This document shows positions 19,356-28,588 of a stretch of 64,000 bases of DNA, piece after piece (the first letter of the stretch is position 1; every line of letters begins with the position of its first letter). The notes beneath the pieces were generated by a model, which was given only the letters and a program-made list of their open reading frames with translations, was not told the DNA's origin and did no database searches. A program made the translations under genes and the position numbers. The DNA comes from Paucibacter sp. KCTC 42545 (lineage in GTDB: Bacteria; Pseudomonadota; Gammaproteobacteria; Burkholderiales; Burkholderiaceae_C). The stretch covers positions 2,418,001 to 2,482,000 of the forward strand of contig NZ_CP013692.1 of assembly GCF_001477625.1 (NCBI RefSeq), given 5' to 3'.

Positions 19356-20288
19356 ATGCCAGTCTACAGCATGACCGGATATGCCAGCGCCAGCTCGCAG
19401 TCCAAACCCACGGGTTCGCCCAGTGACAATCAAGCCCCGCAGACCACGGCCAACGCCTCGGTCAGCGTGGAGATTCGCTCTGTCAACGGGCGCTTCCTCG
19501 ACCTGGGCTTTCGCATGCCCGAGGACTTGCGCGGCCTGGAGCCCGCCCTGCGCGAGCTGCTGACCGCCAAGCTCAAGCGCGGCAAAGTCGAGCTGCGCAT
19601 CAACACCCAGCGCGAGGGCGACAGCCATTGGCCGCAGCCGCAGCCGGATCAGCTCAACAAGCTCTCGCGCCTGCAAGACACGGTGCAAAGCTGGCTGCCC
19701 AAAGCCCAAGCCCTGTCGGTACACGAAGCCTTGCAGTGGTGCAAGGGTGGCGGCAATGCCAGCGAGAAGCTGGACGAACCCGCCATGGAGGCCGCCCGCG
19801 CCTGCATTCAAGGCCTGCTGGAAGCCCGCGAGCGCGAAGGCGAAAAGCTGGTGGCAATTCTGTTGGAGCGCATCCAGCATCTGCGCCAACTCGCCGACGC
19901 AGCCGAGCCCATGCTGCCCGCCATCGTGCAGCGCCAGCAGCAGCGCTTTTTGGAGCGCTGGCAAGAAGCCCTGGTGACAACCGGCGCCGGCCAGACCATC
20001 CCCGAAGAAAACCTGCGTGAGCGCGCCCTCAACGAAGCGGCCGCCTACGCCATCCGTATCGATGTGGCGGAAGAGCTGGCCCGTCTGCGCGCCCACCTCG
20101 AAGAAATCGCCCGCCTGCTGAAAAAGGGTGGTGAGATCGGCAAGCGCCTGGACTTCCTGATCCAGGAACTGCACCGCGAAGCCAACACCCTGGGCTCCAA
20201 GGCCGCGGCGCTGGAACTGACCAATATCTCCGTGGAGATGAAGGTGGCGGTGGAGCAACTGCGGGAGCAGGTGCAAAACATCGAGTAG
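19356..20288 (+). CDS. yicC: YicC/YloC-family endoribonuclease
   Basis: A 310-residue member of the YicC family. It begins 'MPVYSMTGYASA' and contains 'EIRSVNGRFLDLGFRMPEDL', 'LKRGKVELRI', and a C-terminal DUF1732 part 'ARLRAHLEEIARLL' to 'KRLDFLIQELHREANTLGSKA'. E. coli YicC is reported as an endoribonuclease involved in small-RNA turnover. About 40 residues between the first motif and 'VSVEIRSV' are a low-complexity insertion. It is followed by an extremely strong intrinsic terminator, so it is probably monocistronic here. Confidence 0.94.
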   Translation: MPVYSMTGYASASSQSKPTGSPSDNQAPQTTANASVSVEIRSVNGRFLDLGFRMPEDLRGLEPALRELLTAKLKRGKVELRINTQREGDSHWPQPQPDQLNKLSRLQDTVQSWLPKAQALSVHEALQWCKGGGNASEKLDEPAMEAARACIQGLLEAREREGEKLVAILLERIQHLRQLADAAEPMLPAIVQRQQQRFLERWQEALVTTGAGQTIPEENLRERALNEAAAYAIRIDVAEELARLRAHLEEIARLLKKGGEIGKRLDFLIQELHREANTLGSKAAALELTNISVEMKVAVEQLREQVQNIE

Positions 20289-20301
20289 GCCTTGATCGTG
20301 A

Positions 20302-20332
20302 CGCTGACCGGCTGAGTTTGCGCCGGCCAGCG
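20302..20332 (+). other. Short imperfect hairpin after yicC
   Basis: An 11-bp stem with one mismatch (20302-20312 against 20322-20332) lies 13 bases after the yicC stop codon. No T-tract follows. It may be a 3' stabilising structure ahead of the main terminator. Confidence 0.3.
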
Positions 20333-20343
20333 GCCAGAACAGC

Positions 20344-20411
20344 ATGGCGCCGCAAGCCCAATCCAGCCTGAGGCAAGTCAGGCTGGATTGGGCTTGCGGC
20401 GCCATTTTTTT
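20344..20411 (+). terminator. Rho-independent terminator of yicC with a 28-bp perfect stem
   Basis: 20344-20371 and 20378-20405 are exact reverse complements (28 bp), separated by the six-base loop GGCAAG and followed at once by a run of T. The T-tract is on the plus strand only, so it ends yicC transcription and not the opposing tpsA-like gene, whose stop codon lies at 20524. The stem is much longer than the usual 7-12 bp. Confidence 0.93.
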
Positions 20412-20497
20412 AGACCGGACTGGCCACACTGAGCGGCAAGGGCGGCGTTGCACCCCGCAGGTTCAGCGCCGCCAAGCCGCCTTTCGAGCCCGCGTGA

Positions 20498-20519
20498 AAT
20501 GCCGGACCAAGCCGGCATT
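20498..20519 (-). terminator. Weak hairpin just after the TpsA-like gene
   Basis: AATGCCGG (20498-20505) and CCGGCATT (20512-20519) form an 8-bp stem with a six-base loop, four bases after the minus-strand stop codon at 20524. Only three T follow on the minus strand, so it is at best a weak terminator or an end-stabilising hairpin for the long operon. Confidence 0.35.
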
Positions 20520-20523
20520 CATT

Positions 20524-23500
20524 TCAGGGCACGAAGTCCAGCTCAAAGGCCTGGGGCGCTTGGTCCTTGGCCGCCTGCAGCTGCACCCGAACCCGGATGG
20601 GCTTGGCCAGATCGGGCGGCACCAGCCCGGCAAATTGACGCTTGTCGGCGTCGTAATGCAGCCAGGCAGGCAAGTTAGCGCCATCGCTCACTTGCAGCTT
20701 TTCAAGGCCGGCGGGTGTCTGCCCCAGCAAGGCGGCCACATCGCTGACAAAGCGCTGCCCGGCTTGCAACTTCACCGACCAGGCGCTTTGCAGGCGGCTG
20801 CCGTCTTGCACCAGAGGCTTGGGCGCCAGCTCTTGAGCAGCGTCCGTTTGCGACCATGCCGGGCCACTGAGCGATGCCGACAGCGGACGCGAAGCGCCGA
20901 TGTGCGTGGCCAGATTGCCCGAGTTCTCGGCCTGCGTCGTGCCACCCACCAAGCGCGCGAACTGCTCCGGCGGCAAGAGCTTGGCCGTAGTCAGGTAGCC
21001 CGAGCCTTGGCCCAGCACCTCTTGCGGCGGCAGGCTGGCCAGCGTCACGCCGGTTTGCATGAAGGCGAATGGCAGGCCGCCCAGACGGCTCAGGTCCAGC
21101 GCCGGGTTGTCGTCATAAATCAGCCAACGACCCGCAGCAGCCTGAACCGCTTGCGCGCCTGCGCGGTTGCGGAAGGCCTGGGTCGCGGCCAAAACAACCG
21201 CCTGTTGCGAGGCCGCTGTGCTGCGCACGGCTGCATCCAGACCCAGATCACCCGCTGCACGGATGTAGACCTCACCACCGGCTTGCACGCCCTTGGTATT
21301 GCCCACCTCGGCCACGTTCAGGCTCTGCGCGTTCTCCAGCGCGAAAGCGCCTTCGGTACGTGCGGCCACGCCGGCCAGACGGTTGGCCTGACGCAGTTCC
21401 ACTGCCTCGGCACCCGTGGCCTGGACGCGCAGCTTGTCTGCATTCAAGACGCCGCCGGTCTGACGGATGCCGCCGCCCTGCACGTCCAGGTTCACAGCAC
21501 CCTTGCCCGCCAGCAACTGATCGGTCAAGGTCAGGCCACCTGTGGCCTTGATCAACTGATCCTTATTGCCCGCCGCGGTGTTGACCACACCGACCGTCAA
21601 GGCCTGCGCGTTCGCGAAAGACAGCGCGCCGTCGGCGAGCACCGCGCTCAGCGTGCCCACGCGGTTGGCTTGCTGCATATCGACATTGCCCGTGCCCTGC
21701 ACCGCCACATTGAGCTTGCCAGCCTTCACGAGGCCCGCGCTCTGGGTGATGCCGCCAGCGGCACTTTCCAGATTCACCGCGCCGCTGCCGGCGTTGACGG
21801 CATCGCTCAGGCTCAGGCGACCGGCGCTGACGATGCGCTGATCTTTGTTGGCCGCCGAGGTGTCGATGGCCGCCAGGTTCAGCTCAGCCGCATTGCGGAA
21901 GTTGAGGCTGCCACCCGCCACATTGGCGGCCAGCGTGCCAACGCGGTTGGCCTGCTGCAGATCCGCATCACCGCTGCCTTGCGCGCGCAGGTTCAACTGG
22001 CCCGCCTGGAGACTGCCCGCCGTTTGGGCGATGCCGCCAGTGGCGCTTTCCAGGCTGATGCTGCCGCTGCCGGCTTGCAGCTGCTCGGTCAGCGTCAGCT
22101 TGCCGCCGGAACGGATGCGCTGCGCCTTATTGCCGGCGGCCGTGTCCACCGCCGCCAGGGTCAGGGCCCCGGCGTTGACGAAGTCCAGCTCGCCCGCATT
22201 GACCTTGGCGCTGAGCGTGCCCACGGCATTGGCCTGTTGCAGATCGACATTGCCGCGGCCATCGGCCGTCAGCTTCAGTTGCGCCGCGGACACAATGCCG
22301 CCGGTTTGGCTGATACCGCCATTGCTGGCCACCAGCTCAACCGTGCCTTTGCCGGCCTTCAGGCCTTGGGCCAAGGTCAGCGCGCCACTGCTCTGAATGC
22401 GTTGGTCCTTATTGGCCGCGCTGGTGTCCAGGCCGGCCAGGCTCACGCCCGCATCGGCACCGACAGTGCGCGCCAGCGCCGCAATCGTCAGGGCTTGGGC
22501 ATTGTTGAATGCCAGCTTGCCGCCATTGACTTGAGCGGCCAAGTTGGCGACCTGATTGGCCTGCTGCAGCGTCACATCGCCGCTACCTGTGCTCAGGATG
22601 CGCAGCTTGTCGGCGCTGATCACGCCAGCGCTTTGCTGAACGCCGCCGTTGGCGACTTCCAGGCTGACCGTGGCGCTACCGGCGCTCAAGCTTTGCGCCA
22701 GGTTCAGCTTGCCGGCGCTCTTGATCAATTGCTCGCCATTGCCGGCCGAGGTATCCACACCGGCCACGGCCACGCCAGCGCCCTGACCCACGGTGCGGGT
22801 CAAGCTACCCACGCTGAGGGCTTGCGCGTTGTTGAAGGCCAATGTGCCGCCCTGCACCTTGGCGGCCAGCACATTGACGGCATTGGCCTTTTGCAGATCC
22901 ACCGCACCGCTGCCACCGGCCAGCACGCGCAGGCTGTCGGCGCTGATCACGCCACCGGTCTGCTGGATGCCGCCGTTGGCCGCCTCCAGATTGACCATGG
23001 CCGTGCCGGCCGCGAGGCCTTGCTCCAGGCTCAGCTTGCCTGCGCTCTTGATCAATTGTTGCTGGTTGCCTGCGGCGGTGTTGACGCCGGCAATCGTTGC
23101 ATCGCTGCTCGGCACGCCGAGGCTGCGGCTGACGCTGCCCACCGTCAAGGCAGCGGCGTTATTGAAGGCCAAAGTGCCGTTTTGCACCCGTGCCGCCAAC
23201 ACACCCACCGTATTGGCATTCTGCAGATCCACCGCGCCGCTGCCTTCGGCCAGCACACGCAATTTGTCCGCCTGAATGACGCCGCCGACTTGGGCAATGC
23301 CGCCGGTCGCGCTCTCCAGATTCACCACCCCACGGCCTGCCGCCAGGTTCTGGCTCAGCGTCAAAGCGCCGCCGGTCTTGATCAACTGGTCTTTGCCGGT
23401 CGCAGCGCTACTGACGCCCACCGTGCTGCCAGCCAGGCCACCCAGAGCCACCGTCACGCTGCCGACTTCCAAAGCGTCCGCGTCGCGGTAGGCGATGCTG

Positions 23501-26500
23501 CCATCGGCAGCCGAAGCGGCCAGCACGCGCACACGGTTGCTCGCTTGCTGCAGGTCGATGGCACCGCTGCCCGTTGCCAGCACGCGCAGGCGGTCGGCGT
23601 TCAGGCTGCCGCCGCTTTGCTGAACACCAGCGGCTGCCTCCAAGCTCAGCACTGCCGAGCCGGCGGTGATGGACTGATCCAGGCCGATGCGGCCTTGCGC
23701 CGTGCGCAGGGTGATGTCTTGGTTATTGGTACTGACGCCTTGCAGCGGCGCGCCCGCAAGCGCATTGCCTGCGGCCGTGCCCACGCTGCTGACCTGCAGC
23801 GCCGCATTGTTCAGCACATTGACTGTGCCGCCCGCGCTGGCCGCGGCCAGCTTGCCGATGAGGTTGGACGGCGTGGCGCCCGCGCCCAGATCAAGCGTGA
23901 TGGCGCCACTGGCCTTGGCCGCCAGGCCGCCAGCCTTGACCGCCTGGGTCTGGGTGATGGTGCCGTTCTTAGCTTGCAGCCAAGCATTGCCGCTGACATT
24001 GAGGCCGTCCACCTGGCGCCCGCCGATATCGCTGACGCTATCGATGACCAGGCCGTCCTTGGCCACGAAAGTGAAGTCTTTCGCTGCACCGACCATATTC
24101 ACCGCCAGCACGCCCACCGCGTTGTCATTGCTGAGGTCGGCGTGGTCCTGGGCGGACACCTGCAAACGCCCGGCTGTGATGATGGGGGCCGCGGTTTCGG
24201 GGCCATTGGCCACATGCAACTCGTTGATACCACCGGTGGTGGCGCTCAAGCTGACGCCGGCGCTGCCGGCATTGACGCTATTGGCCAGCACCAGATTGCC
24301 ATTGGCCACGTCAACGCGCACGCCACGGGCAGCGCTGCTCGTGTCAATGCCCGCCAAGGTGCTGCCGGCAGCCGTCGTGCCCACCGCACCGATGGTCAAA
24401 GCCTGGCCGTTGAGCAGCTTGAATTCACCGTTAGTGGTGCGAGCAGCAACGGTGCCCACCCGGTTCGGGGCCGCGCCATTGCGCTGCAAGTCCAGGGCGA
24501 TGTCGCCTTGGGTTTGCAGGCCAAGCTTGCTGGCTTGCACCGCCTCGGTCTGGGTGATGCCGCCGGTCTGGCTCTCCAGCCAGGCCGTGCCGCTGACGCT
24601 GACACCGCTGACCGCTGCCACATTGATGGCAGGCGTGGCCGCCACGGTTTCCAGCGTCAGTGCGCCTTGATTCTTGAAGCTCAAGTCCTGGTTGCTGCCG
24701 TTGACGCGGGCCGCCAAGCCGCGCACCGTGTTCGCATTCATCAAGCTGCCGCCATTGAGCGCCTGCACCGCCAGTTGATCGGCGCTGACGATGGCGCTGC
24801 CGGTCTCATTGACGGCACCGGCCAGCGATTGCAGGCTCACCCGCCCTTGGCCCACTTGAATGGACTGATCCAGGCTCAGATTGCCGGCACTGGTGCTCAG
24901 CGTTACGGACTTGTCGTTGATGGTGCTCAGGCCCACGGCCGGGCCATTGGCGACGCCATAGCTGGTCGAGCCCACGCTGCCCACGCTCAGCGCCTGGGCG
25001 TTGTTGAAGGCCACCTGCCCGTCCAGGCCATTGCCGGCCAAGGTGCCCACCAAATTGGGGCCGCTGAGCACAAAGTCGCCCTCGCCGATCAGCTGCAGCT
25101 TGTCCACGCTCAGCAGGCCGGCACCGGTCGCGCCCTGGTCCACGCGCAGCGAGACCGTGCGCTTGTCGGCATTGGCCACGCCGCTGGCGCCTTGCACCGT
25201 CAGCGCGGCATTGACTTGCACCTTGCCGCCGCTGCCCTGCATGGCCAGATTCAGGTTGTCGCGCACGGTGGTGGCCGCGTCCACCGTCAGCGTGCCCTTG
25301 CCGGCCACCGGGGTTTCGGCCGCGCCGCCCACGGTGACATGGCTGAAGCCGCCTTGGAAGATGGCATTGCTGCCGCTGAACCAGCTGCTGGACAGGCCCA
25401 GGGCGCTGCCCCAGCCATTGCTGTCCGCGCTGCCGAGCAGGATGTCGCGGCTATCGGTCCAAGTGCGCAGGCGAAGCTCACCGCTGCTGGCGGCCTTCAG
25501 GCGCGCCGAACTGCTATTGGTGAGGAAGAGGCTATCGGCCACCAGATCAATATTGCCGGTGGCGCTGCCGCCATCCAGGCGGCCCAGCCACATGGCATTG
25601 CCTGCGGCGAACACGCCGTAACTGCCCATCTTGCCGCCGGCCACACCGCCGATCAGGATGTTGCCGCTGCCGGACAGCACGCGGGTGTTGAGCGTGTCCA
25701 GGCGCACACCGTGGTTCTGGTCGGAGACGTAATCATTGCCGCCACCGCCCTTGCCGATGACGCGGATATTGCCCGCCGCCGTCTGCACCAAAGCGCCTTG
25801 AGAAATGATCACGCCGTCATAGCGCGAGCCGGAAGTGACATTGCTGCCGACACCGCTGGCATCGCCTTGAATGCTGATCGCACCATTGCCGCTGGCCAGC
25901 AGCGACACCTGCGAAGAGCTGCCTTCGCCGATCAAGACGGCATCTTTATTACCGGCACTGGAGGCTTGATTCACAGCGCCCTGAATGCTCAGGGAAGCGC
26001 TGCCACTGTCCAGGGTGCTGAGGCCGAAGATATGCACGCCGGCGCCGCCGGCCAAGCTATCCGGCGCACGCGCGTTCAGGCTGATATTCCCGCCCTTGGA
26101 GGCGATTTGGCTGTTGAAGATCTGGATGCCGTCGGTATTGCCATCCGGGTCATTGGCCGTGCCCACGGCCGCGCCATTGGCCGCTGTGCCACTGCCGCCC
26201 AGCTGCAAGGCACCGCCATTGGTCTTGAGGGTGGCGTTGTTCAAGTGAATCGCGCCACCGCCAGCCGCATCGGCCTGGTAAGACTTCAGGTTCAGCGTCA
26301 GCGCACTAGCGCCGGCATTGGTTTCGCCGTCAATGCTGCGGTTCTTGATCTTGATCGAGCGATCCGAGGTGATGGTCAAGGTGCGCGCCGTGGCGTCCTT
26401 GACGCCAATGTCAAAGGTCTCCTGCTTGTAGTCGGCATAACCCGTCACGCCATTGACCGTGCCGCCGGTGACCCGGATATCGGTGGTCGCCGCACCCAGC

Positions 26501-28563
26501 ACCAGCTTGGGCGTGCCCAAGGCGGAGGAAGCGGTCAGCACATCACCGGAAGTGGCGCGCAGATTGACTTCGGCCGCATTCAGCGCCACTTCGGTGGGCC
26601 CGGCCAGCACCAGCTTGCCCAGTGGTGCGGCCACCGTGCCCACGCTATCGCCCAGGGTGATGGCGCCCGGCACGGTGCCGGTGGTGTCCAGGGTCAGGCC
26701 TTGCGGCACCAGGCTGCCGATGCCGGCGACCACGCCGGACTTGATCTTGCCTTGGAAATCGATCAGGCCGCCCGTGCCCACATAGGTCGAGCCGCTTTGC
26801 GCGCCCTGGCTGCTGATGTTCACCCCCAGGGTCGAGGAGGCCAGGGTCACATCCTTGTGAAAGACGACATCGCCCGAAGCGCCGGAGCTCACGCCCAGCA
26901 GCTTGGTCGAGATCGGCGCCGAGCTGGCCAGGGTGGTGTCCTTGTAGAAGTGCACATTGCCGCCATTGGTCGCCAGCTGGCCGGCCAGATTGACACTGCC
27001 GCCGCCCACCGTGCTGCAAGCCCCAGTGGCGCTGCCGCAGAAGTCGATATTGAGCTTGCCGACCAGGGAGGAAATGGCTTTGCCGCTGGCCAGGCTAACG
27101 ACGCCATCGGCCTTGAACTGCAGCGTGGCGTCGCCACCGGCGGTCTTGGACAGGTCGTCGTTGATGTTGATGGTGTTGTCGGCCTGCACCAGCACATTGC
27201 CGCCCGCATTGAGCTGGCCTTCATAGACCGCCTTGTTGCTGGAGTCGATGGTCAGCGATGCCGGATCCAGCAGCCAAGTGCCGCCGGCACCGGTCTGCAC
27301 CCGGCCGCCCACATCGAGCTGGCCACGGCTGGAGGTTTCGATGAAGCCGCCCTTGGCGCCGCCCGCCCCCTTGGCGCTGATCTGTCCGGCCAAGCTGCTG
27401 CGCTCGGCGGACCACACCACCACTTGGCCGCCCTGCCCGCTGCTCAGTGCATCGGCCGCCACCACACTGTTCGTACTCAAACCAATCGTGCCGGCTTCGC
27501 GCACGCTGGCGTCTTTGCCCTGCACACCGCCGCCGAGCAGCACCGTACCGCCGCCCTGCTGGCCGGAGGCATCCACACGCCCGTCCACCGCCACTTGCGC
27601 CGCCGTGGCGACGATCTTGCCGCCGCTCAGGCCGGCGCCGCCCTGGGCGAGGGTCTGGCCTTGCAGCTCAACGCGACCGCGGCCGCCGTCCAGCCAAATC
27701 TCACCATTGCGCTGCTGCAGGCTGTCTGCCCGCACCGTGCCGCTTTGATTGATCGCCGCAGCCAGTCCGGGTGCTGCCGCCTGCGCGCTCATCAGCACGC
27801 GGCCGCCGTCGGCCAAGATAGCACCGCTGTTGTCAATGCGGGCGCGCGTCGACGCATCCATTTGCACCGACACCAAGCCCTGGGCATCCAGCTGCAATTT
27901 GGCGCCGCTGCCGGCCAGCAAGCCGACTTGGCCCTGCGCTGCCTCGATGCGGCCGCTGTTCTCGATCTCCGGGGCGACCAGCACCACATAGCGGCCCTGG
28001 ATCTGGCCTTCATTGCGGATCAGGCCGGCCTGTGCGGCATCGATGGCGCTGCCACCGAACTGGTAATTGCCAATCAGGAAGTCTTTGTCCGCCATCGGCA
28101 GCGAGGACACCATCAAGCCGCCAACATCGACCCGCGCCGTGTTGCCAAAGACCACGCCTTGCGGATTGATCAGAAAGACCTGCCCATTGCTGCTGAGCTT
28201 GCCCATGATTTGCGAGGCATCGCCCGCCAGAACGCGGTTCAGCGCCACCGAGGCATTGCCCGGCTGCTGGAACACCACGGCGGCCTGGCTGCCCACATTG
28301 AAGCTCTGCCAGTTCGTGATCAGCTTGGGGCTGTTTTGCTGCACCAGCATTTGCTGGCCGGTTTGCGTGATCAGCGCTTGGCCGGCAACCACCTGGCCAC
28401 CCACAGGCAAGGCGTTAGGTGCCGGCGGTGCGGCCTGGGCCGACAGCAGCCACAGCGGCTGGAAAGCCAGGGACACGGCCACCGACAAGCTGCTCAGCGG
28501 ATGGGGGAAATAGGCCAGCGCCTTGCGGCAGGCCATTTGCGTGGGGTGAGAATTCTTGCTCAT
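20524..28563 (-). CDS. TpsA-type exoprotein with filamentous haemagglutinin N-terminal domain, tandem repeats and a cadherin-like C-terminus
   Basis: A 2,679-residue secreted protein. The N-terminus has a long signal peptide ending near AQAAPP, followed by the TPS secretion domain (about residues 50-180) with 'NWQSFNVGSQAAVVF', 'ALNRVLAGDAS' and 'LINPQGVVFGNTARVDVGG', the NPNG-type motif recognised by TpsB. The body is a predicted beta-helix, and the last third holds about eight closely related modules. The C-terminus (about 2,600-2,679: 'LPAWLHYDADKRQFAGLVPP') resembles a dystroglycan-type cadherin-like domain. The start at 28563 (MSKNSH) follows the TpsB stop by 25 bp; the open frame upstream lies over TpsB and is not used. 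It probably acts as a surface or released adhesin. It is the last gene of the 40-kb unit. Confidence 0.88.
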   Translation of the reverse strand: MSKNSHPTQMACRKALAYFPHPLSSLSVAVSLAFQPLWLLSAQAAPPAPNALPVGGQVVAGQALITQTGQQMLVQQNSPKLITNWQSFNVGSQAAVVFQQPGNASVALNRVLAGDASQIMGKLSSNGQVFLINPQGVVFGNTARVDVGGLMVSSLPMADKDFLIGNYQFGGSAIDAAQAGLIRNEGQIQGRYVVLVAPEIENSGRIEAAQGQVGLLAGSGAKLQLDAQGLVSVQMDASTRARIDNSGAILADGGRVLMSAQAAAPGLAAAINQSGTVRADSLQQRNGEIWLDGGRGRVELQGQTLAQGGAGLSGGKIVATAAQVAVDGRVDASGQQGGGTVLLGGGVQGKDASVREAGTIGLSTNSVVAADALSSGQGGQVVVWSAERSSLAGQISAKGAGGAKGGFIETSSRGQLDVGGRVQTGAGGTWLLDPASLTIDSSNKAVYEGQLNAGGNVLVQADNTININDDLSKTAGGDATLQFKADGVVSLASGKAISSLVGKLNIDFCGSATGACSTVGGGSVNLAGQLATNGGNVHFYKDTTLASSAPISTKLLGVSSGASGDVVFHKDVTLASSTLGVNISSQGAQSGSTYVGTGGLIDFQGKIKSGVVAGIGSLVPQGLTLDTTGTVPGAITLGDSVGTVAAPLGKLVLAGPTEVALNAAEVNLRATSGDVLTASSALGTPKLVLGAATTDIRVTGGTVNGVTGYADYKQETFDIGVKDATARTLTITSDRSIKIKNRSIDGETNAGASALTLNLKSYQADAAGGGAIHLNNATLKTNGGALQLGGSGTAANGAAVGTANDPDGNTDGIQIFNSQIASKGGNISLNARAPDSLAGGAGVHIFGLSTLDSGSASLSIQGAVNQASSAGNKDAVLIGEGSSSQVSLLASGNGAISIQGDASGVGSNVTSGSRYDGVIISQGALVQTAAGNIRVIGKGGGGNDYVSDQNHGVRLDTLNTRVLSGSGNILIGGVAGGKMGSYGVFAAGNAMWLGRLDGGSATGNIDLVADSLFLTNSSSARLKAASSGELRLRTWTDSRDILLGSADSNGWGSALGLSSSWFSGSNAIFQGGFSHVTVGGAAETPVAGKGTLTVDAATTVRDNLNLAMQGSGGKVQVNAALTVQGASGVANADKRTVSLRVDQGATGAGLLSVDKLQLIGEGDFVLSGPNLVGTLAGNGLDGQVAFNNAQALSVGSVGSTSYGVANGPAVGLSTINDKSVTLSTSAGNLSLDQSIQVGQGRVSLQSLAGAVNETGSAIVSADQLAVQALNGGSLMNANTVRGLAARVNGSNQDLSFKNQGALTLETVAATPAINVAAVSGVSVSGTAWLESQTGGITQTEAVQASKLGLQTQGDIALDLQRNGAAPNRVGTVAARTTNGEFKLLNGQALTIGAVGTTAAGSTLAGIDTSSAARGVRVDVANGNLVLANSVNAGSAGVSLSATTGGINELHVANGPETAAPIITAGRLQVSAQDHADLSNDNAVGVLAVNMVGAAKDFTFVAKDGLVIDSVSDIGGRQVDGLNVSGNAWLQAKNGTITQTQAVKAGGLAAKASGAITLDLGAGATPSNLIGKLAAASAGGTVNVLNNAALQVSSVGTAAGNALAGAPLQGVSTNNQDITLRTAQGRIGLDQSITAGSAVLSLEAAAGVQQSGGSLNADRLRVLATGSGAIDLQQASNRVRVLAASAADGSIAYRDADALEVGSVTVALGGLAGSTVGVSSAATGKDQLIKTGGALTLSQNLAAGRGVVNLESATGGIAQVGGVIQADKLRVLAEGSGAVDLQNANTVGVLAARVQNGTLAFNNAAALTVGSVSRSLGVPSSDATIAGVNTAAGNQQQLIKSAGKLSLEQGLAAGTAMVNLEAANGGIQQTGGVISADSLRVLAGGSGAVDLQKANAVNVLAAKVQGGTLAFNNAQALSVGSLTRTVGQGAGVAVAGVDTSAGNGEQLIKSAGKLNLAQSLSAGSATVSLEVANGGVQQSAGVISADKLRILSTGSGDVTLQQANQVANLAAQVNGGKLAFNNAQALTIAALARTVGADAGVSLAGLDTSAANKDQRIQSSGALTLAQGLKAGKGTVELVASNGGISQTGGIVSAAQLKLTADGRGNVDLQQANAVGTLSAKVNAGELDFVNAGALTLAAVDTAAGNKAQRIRSGGKLTLTEQLQAGSGSISLESATGGIAQTAGSLQAGQLNLRAQGSGDADLQQANRVGTLAANVAGGSLNFRNAAELNLAAIDTSAANKDQRIVSAGRLSLSDAVNAGSGAVNLESAAGGITQSAGLVKAGKLNVAVQGTGNVDMQQANRVGTLSAVLADGALSFANAQALTVGVVNTAAGNKDQLIKATGGLTLTDQLLAGKGAVNLDVQGGGIRQTGGVLNADKLRVQATGAEAVELRQANRLAGVAARTEGAFALENAQSLNVAEVGNTKGVQAGGEVYIRAAGDLGLDAAVRSTAASQQAVVLAATQAFRNRAGAQAVQAAAGRWLIYDDNPALDLSRLGGLPFAFMQTGVTLASLPPQEVLGQGSGYLTTAKLLPPEQFARLVGGTTQAENSGNLATHIGASRPLSASLSGPAWSQTDAAQELAPKPLVQDGSRLQSAWSVKLQAGQRFVSDVAALLGQTPAGLEKLQVSDGANLPAWLHYDADKRQFAGLVPPDLAKPIRVRVQLQAAKDQAPQAFELDFVP
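21400..23700 (-). repeat. Tandem modules in the TpsA-like protein (about 8 copies)
   Basis: The motif GG-(I/V)-x-Q-(T/S)-x-G, followed by xADKL and 'ANxVxxLAAxVxxGxLxFxNAQAL', recurs about every 280 bases in the C-terminal copies and about every 328 bases in the N-terminal ones. The difference comes from a 15-16 residue insertion. More diverged copies continue further N-terminal. The regular spacing implies expansion by duplication and a repetitive beta-helix shaft. Confidence 0.8.
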
Positions 28564-28588
28564 TGTTCTTGTCTCGCGCGAAGCTGCT

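Noticed and set aside
21400..23700. CRISPR-like array suggested by regular repeats
   Set aside because: The repeat units are about 280-330 bp, diverged and in frame with a protein; there are no short identical repeats and no cas genes.
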